A stretch of 64,000 nucleotides of DNA from positions 1-64,000 of the forward strand of contig JAMLIV010000001.1 in assembly GCA_023954075.1 (NCBI GenBank), read 5' to 3'. This DNA is from Lysobacteraceae bacterium (GTDB taxonomy: Bacteria; Pseudomonadota; Gammaproteobacteria; Xanthomonadales; Xanthomonadaceae). The notes under the pieces are model-generated. The model was given only the letters and a program-made list of their open reading frames with translations. It was not told the DNA's origin and did no database searches. Shown piece by piece: positions 60,052 to 64,000 of this stretch. The number at the start of each line of letters is the position of its first letter. The first letter of the stretch is position 1. Both the position numbers and the translations under genes were made by a program.

Positions 60052-62307
60052 TCAATGCGAATAGCCGAGAATAGCACGCTCCAGAAGCTCCTCGGACTTG
60101 CGCCCCAGCGTGGACAGACCCTTCAGTTCAAGTTCGACGTAGAGGCTGGTATTGACCTCGCCCTCGAAGTTGCGGATGTAGCGCCGCACCAGCACGCGCG
60201 TGGCCAGGCAGCAGTTTTCCCACTCCACGCCGGCGAAAGCTTCCAGCGTGGTGCTCTCCAGCAGCGAGTAGTTCCAGCGGGCGACGAAGCGCCAGCGCTC
60301 GTTGAGCGGGACCAGGGTCGATGCGTCGAATTGCTCCAGCGTCACGCGATCCTGCGTCGCCATCCCGGCATCGCGCCGGAAGCGGTAGGCGAAGTTGACG
60401 ACGCCCTGGCCGCCGAAGCGGTACTGTGTGCGCAGCGTGGAAAGGTCGGAAAGCTCGCGGCTGGGGTCCCAGTGCTGGCTGACCGCCACGCTCCAGCGGT
60501 CGTCGAGCTGGAGTTCGACGTCGGCCACGAAGGCCGAGCCGGCCCGATCGATGCCGGGTACGCCGGGCATCTGCACGCGCTGCGCCTCGAAATAGCGGAT
60601 CTGCCCGAGGCTGGCCGACAGCCGCTCGCGGCCGCTGTCCTCCTCGAAGAAGCGCGTGCTTACCGCAAGCGTGGCCTGGTTCGCGTCGGACTGGCGGTCG
60701 GCCCCCGAGAAGCGGTTGGGCCGGAACAGCTGGCCCCAGCTGAAGCCCAGTTCCTGCGTATCGAAGATCGGGAGTGCATCCTGCTCGCGGTAGGGAACGT
60801 TGAGGTAGTACAGGCGCGGCTCCAGCGTCTGCAGCGTGCGGGTTCCGAACAGGTCGGCGCGGCGTTCGAAGACCAGGCCGGTGTCCAGGCTGAAGATCGG
60901 CGTGGTGCGCGAGGGCGAGCGGTCGGAGAAGCCCGGGAGGTAGCTGTCGCCCAGGCGGTATTGCGTGTGCCGCATGCCCAGTTCCGGGCGGATGAAGCCC
61001 GCGGCGCGCTCGTAGCGCCAGCCCACGTAGGGATGGACATCCACGCGGGTCGCATCGAGGTCGCCGTCGCGATCGAAGGCCACGCCTTCGGCGCGCACGC
61101 CGGTCACCAGACCCGCCGCAAAGGGATGCTCCCAGGCCAGCAGCGCGCGCGGCAGGCGTCGGAAGGGTTCGGCACTCTTGGGAACATACGGGTCGGCGAT
61201 GGTCCAGTCTTCGACGCTGAGACTGGCCGACCACCCCGCACCGCGACCATAGATGCCGGCGGTGCTTTCCAGCAGGCTGGTGGCCGCCATCGTGAGCGAG
61301 TCGCCGAAGTCCTCGAAATAGCGGTCGTCGGAAATGTGGCTGACGTTGGAGATGAGCTGCCAGTTGGTTCCCAGCCGTCCGCGATGCTCCCAGGTCAGGG
61401 TGCCGCGGTCTTTGCCGGTGCGGTCGTCGCTGGGCAGCCAGGCACCGTAGAAACGACCGCGCTGGGTGTCGGTGAGGTAGCGGAACTCGGTGCCAAGCAT
61501 CACCCCGCGCTTGGTCATCAGGCGCGGCGTCAGGGTGACGTCGTAGTTGGGCGCGATGTTGATGTAGTACGGTACCTGGAGATCGAAGCCGCGTGAGCGC
61601 GATAAGCTCACCGAGGGGAAGAGGAATCCGGTCTTGCGGCGATCATCGATGGGCAGGGTGGCGATGGGCAGGTACAGCACGGGCACCGAGCCGATGCGCA
61701 GCGTGCCGCGCCGGATGGTGGCCATGCCCTCGCCCTGGTCGATGTCCACGCGCCTGGCGCGGATGGTCCACTGCCGGTCGTCCGGATCGCAGGTGGTGTA
61801 GGACACGCCTTCCAGTCGGCTGATGTCGCCCTGGTTGGTGGCCTGGTCGGCCTCGCCGTTGCCGCGCGCCTGCAGCAGCTGGTAGCGCAAGCCGACCAGC
61901 GTCGCACGCTCGGCTTCGAGCTCGCCTTGCGCGCTTGCGGCTTCCATCAGCATCCCGGCGTCCTGATACTGGACCCGCCCTTCGGCCCGCCAGGTTTCCT
62001 GCGCCGGGTCGTAGTGCAGCAGCGCCGCCGCCACGCGCTGGTCGGCGCGCTGGATCTCGACGTCACCTTCGAGCCGGTAGTCGTCGCCATTGCGCAGGTC
62101 GATGCTGTGCGCCCAGATCTGGGTCTGGGCGTGTGCGCGATCGGCCTCCGGGGAGGTGATCGGGCGATAGAACTCATAGAGCGCATTGGGTTTGCACAGC
62201 ACCCATTGGGCCGGGTCGTACTCCAGGCGCGAGCGCGCCTGCGCCACACTCGTGCAGACGGCGATGGTGAGAATGCTGAGCGAAAGGGCGAGACGGGCGT
62301 GCGGCAC
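60052..62307 (-). CDS. lptD: LPS-assembly protein LptD
   Basis: A 751-residue outer-membrane barrel that inserts lipopolysaccharide into the outer leaflet with LptE. A signal peptide (LALSLSILTIAVCTSVAQA) is followed by the OstA-like jelly roll (YRLEGDVEIQRADQRVAAAL) and a long barrel with strands such as GTEFRYLTDTQRGRFYGAW. It ends in GYSH. The start is uncertain: GTG 62307 suits the signal peptide, while TTG 62421 is a longer in-frame option. It heads the operon and diverges from sufR. Confidence 0.93.
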   Translation of the reverse strand: MPHARLALSLSILTIAVCTSVAQARSRLEYDPAQWVLCKPNALYEFYRPITSPEADRAHAQTQIWAHSIDLRNGDDYRLEGDVEIQRADQRVAAALLHYDPAQETWRAEGRVQYQDAGMLMEAASAQGELEAERATLVGLRYQLLQARGNGEADQATNQGDISRLEGVSYTTCDPDDRQWTIRARRVDIDQGEGMATIRRGTLRIGSVPVLYLPIATLPIDDRRKTGFLFPSVSLSRSRGFDLQVPYYINIAPNYDVTLTPRLMTKRGVMLGTEFRYLTDTQRGRFYGAWLPSDDRTGKDRGTLTWEHRGRLGTNWQLISNVSHISDDRYFEDFGDSLTMAATSLLESTAGIYGRGAGWSASLSVEDWTIADPYVPKSAEPFRRLPRALLAWEHPFAAGLVTGVRAEGVAFDRDGDLDATRVDVHPYVGWRYERAAGFIRPELGMRHTQYRLGDSYLPGFSDRSPSRTTPIFSLDTGLVFERRADLFGTRTLQTLEPRLYYLNVPYREQDALPIFDTQELGFSWGQLFRPNRFSGADRQSDANQATLAVSTRFFEEDSGRERLSASLGQIRYFEAQRVQMPGVPGIDRAGSAFVADVELQLDDRWSVAVSQHWDPSRELSDLSTLRTQYRFGGQGVVNFAYRFRRDAGMATQDRVTLEQFDASTLVPLNERWRFVARWNYSLLESTTLEAFAGVEWENCCLATRVLVRRYIRNFEGEVNTSLYVELELKGLSTLGRKSEELLERAILGYSH

Positions 62308-62393
62308 GAGGCGGGTCCAGCAGAAACGGCCGCCAGCTTGCCGCAAACCGGGCGGTTCGGGCAATGCAACCGCGGCTGCATTCGGGCCACCGC

Positions 62394-62422
62394 TTGTCGC
62401 ACGCAAGCTCAAACGGTACAAT
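62394..62422 (+). promoter_or_regulatory. Sigma-70 promoter for the suf operon
   Basis: TTGTCG at 62394-62399 and TACAAT at 62417-62422 are separated by 17 bp. Transcription would start near 62429, about 50 bases before sufR. The SufR-type repressor probably binds here, but I do not identify its operator. Confidence 0.65.
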
Positions 62423-62480
62423 TTTCGTCCCCTTTCGATTCCGCACCCGGTTGTTCCGGCTGCGTGCCACAGGATCGAGC

Positions 62481-62933
62481 ATGCTGCGTGTCACCCGACT
62501 CACCGATTATGCCACCTTGCTCATGACCGTCCTGGCGCGCGCGCCGGGGACGGTGCACAGCGGTGCGGCGCTGGCCGAGTGCGCGCGTCTGGAGCTGACC
62601 ACGGTCAGCAAGGTGTTGAAATCGTTGGCGCAGGCGGGCCTGATCGAGGGCCTGCGCGGTGCCTACGGCGGCTATCGCATGGTGCGTGCGCCACACGAGA
62701 TCAGCCTGCTGGAGATCGTCGAGGCGATCGAGGGTCCGCTGGGCATGACCGAGTGCAGCGTCGCCGACTTGCACTGCGACCGCGCGGCGTTCTGTACGGT
62801 CGCTCCGCACTGGCACCGCGTGAACGATGTCATCACCGATGCGCTGCGCGCCATGACGCTGGACTGCATGATCGCGCCCCTTCCCCCTTCTGCGGCCGAC
62901 GCGCGACGGGTTCCCGTGCGCCACGTCACCTGA
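62481..62933 (+). CDS. Rrf2-family regulator of the SUF iron-sulfur operon
   Basis: A 150-residue winged-helix regulator. The N-terminus MLRVTRLTDYATLLMTVLAR and helix LTTVSKVLKSLAQAGL are typical of Rrf2 proteins. Three cysteines, Cys92, Cys99 and Cys105, match the cluster-binding set of IscR and allow control by [2Fe-2S] status. This type opens the suf operon in Xanthomonadales and probably represses it. sufB begins 15 bp later. Confidence 0.93.
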   Translation: MLRVTRLTDYATLLMTVLARAPGTVHSGAALAECARLELTTVSKVLKSLAQAGLIEGLRGAYGGYRMVRAPHEISLLEIVEAIEGPLGMTECSVADLHCDRAAFCTVAPHWHRVNDVITDALRAMTLDCMIAPLPPSAADARRVPVRHVT

Positions 62934-62948
62934 CCCCAAGGCAGCCCG

Positions 62949-64000
<1,052 letters not shown>

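Overview
The window is GC-rich (roughly 65-70 % by eye) gammaproteobacterial chromosome, densely coded on both strands. I place it in the Lysobacterales (Xanthomonadales). The reasons are a Rrf2-type SUF regulator in front of sufB, an exosortase of the XrtH type, a 180-kDa-class NAD-glutamate dehydrogenase, REP-like palindromes with GTAG heads, and a heptanucleotide repeat of a kind I recall from this order. I cannot name a genus. No phage, plasmid, insertion sequence or CRISPR array is visible; accessory signal is limited to repeats, one gene remnant and one frameshifted protease gene.

Layout. 1-2.7 kb: end of a putrescine ABC operon (potF lipoprotein and potG) and a TorF-like outer-membrane protein. 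2.8-3.6 kb: tRNA cluster Pro, Arg, His, Lys, Leu, with a second truncated tRNA-His 5' end. 3.7-7.3 kb: tig-clpP-clpX, then tRNA-Val instead of the usual lon. 7.4-17.4 kb: N-formylglutamate deformylase, an MFS drug exporter, secreted lipase plus its foldase, an exported amidohydrolase, Ogt, a YceI/cytochrome b561/YceI group and a DUF697-like GTPase. 17.4-20.1 kb: a multidomain lysyl-endopeptidase-like exoprotease broken by three frameshifts. 20.3-21.1 kb: a manganese exporter gene behind a yybP-ykoY riboswitch.

21.1-26.6 kb (minus strand): ssb-rfbB-rfbA-rfbC-rfbD-manC, one overlapping run joining single-strand DNA binding to dTDP-rhamnose and GDP-mannose supply for surface polysaccharide. 26.7-35.5 kb: polyprenyl diphosphate synthase (ispB), tandem palindromic repeats, gdh, an isolated pilB and efpL. 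35.5-39.5 kb: an SDR enzyme, an NhaC antiporter and an amino acid permease. 39.5-45.4 kb: a NUDIX gene, then aroK-aroB-WGR-hemE-glnS-Cys-rich lipoprotein (minus strand).

45.4-55.0 kb (plus strand, except one unknown gene on the minus strand): xrtH, a response regulator, pdxH, a VKOR-thioredoxin fusion, dgkA, rlmI, lgt, thyA, folA and a porin preceded by FNR-type palindromes. 55.0-62.3 kb: a gene remnant and the classical lptD-surA-pdxA-rsmA-apaG-apaH operon (minus strand). 62.4-64.0 kb: sufR-sufB, truncated by the window end.

Most genes are housekeeping. The most rewarding non-routine signals are the repeat inserted at the folA start, the tandem nested palindromes at 27.7-27.9 kb, the paired FNR-like boxes upstream of the porin, the Mn riboswitch, the frameshifted protease, and the remnant lying in phase after the porin stop. 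I found no clearly new multi-gene system.
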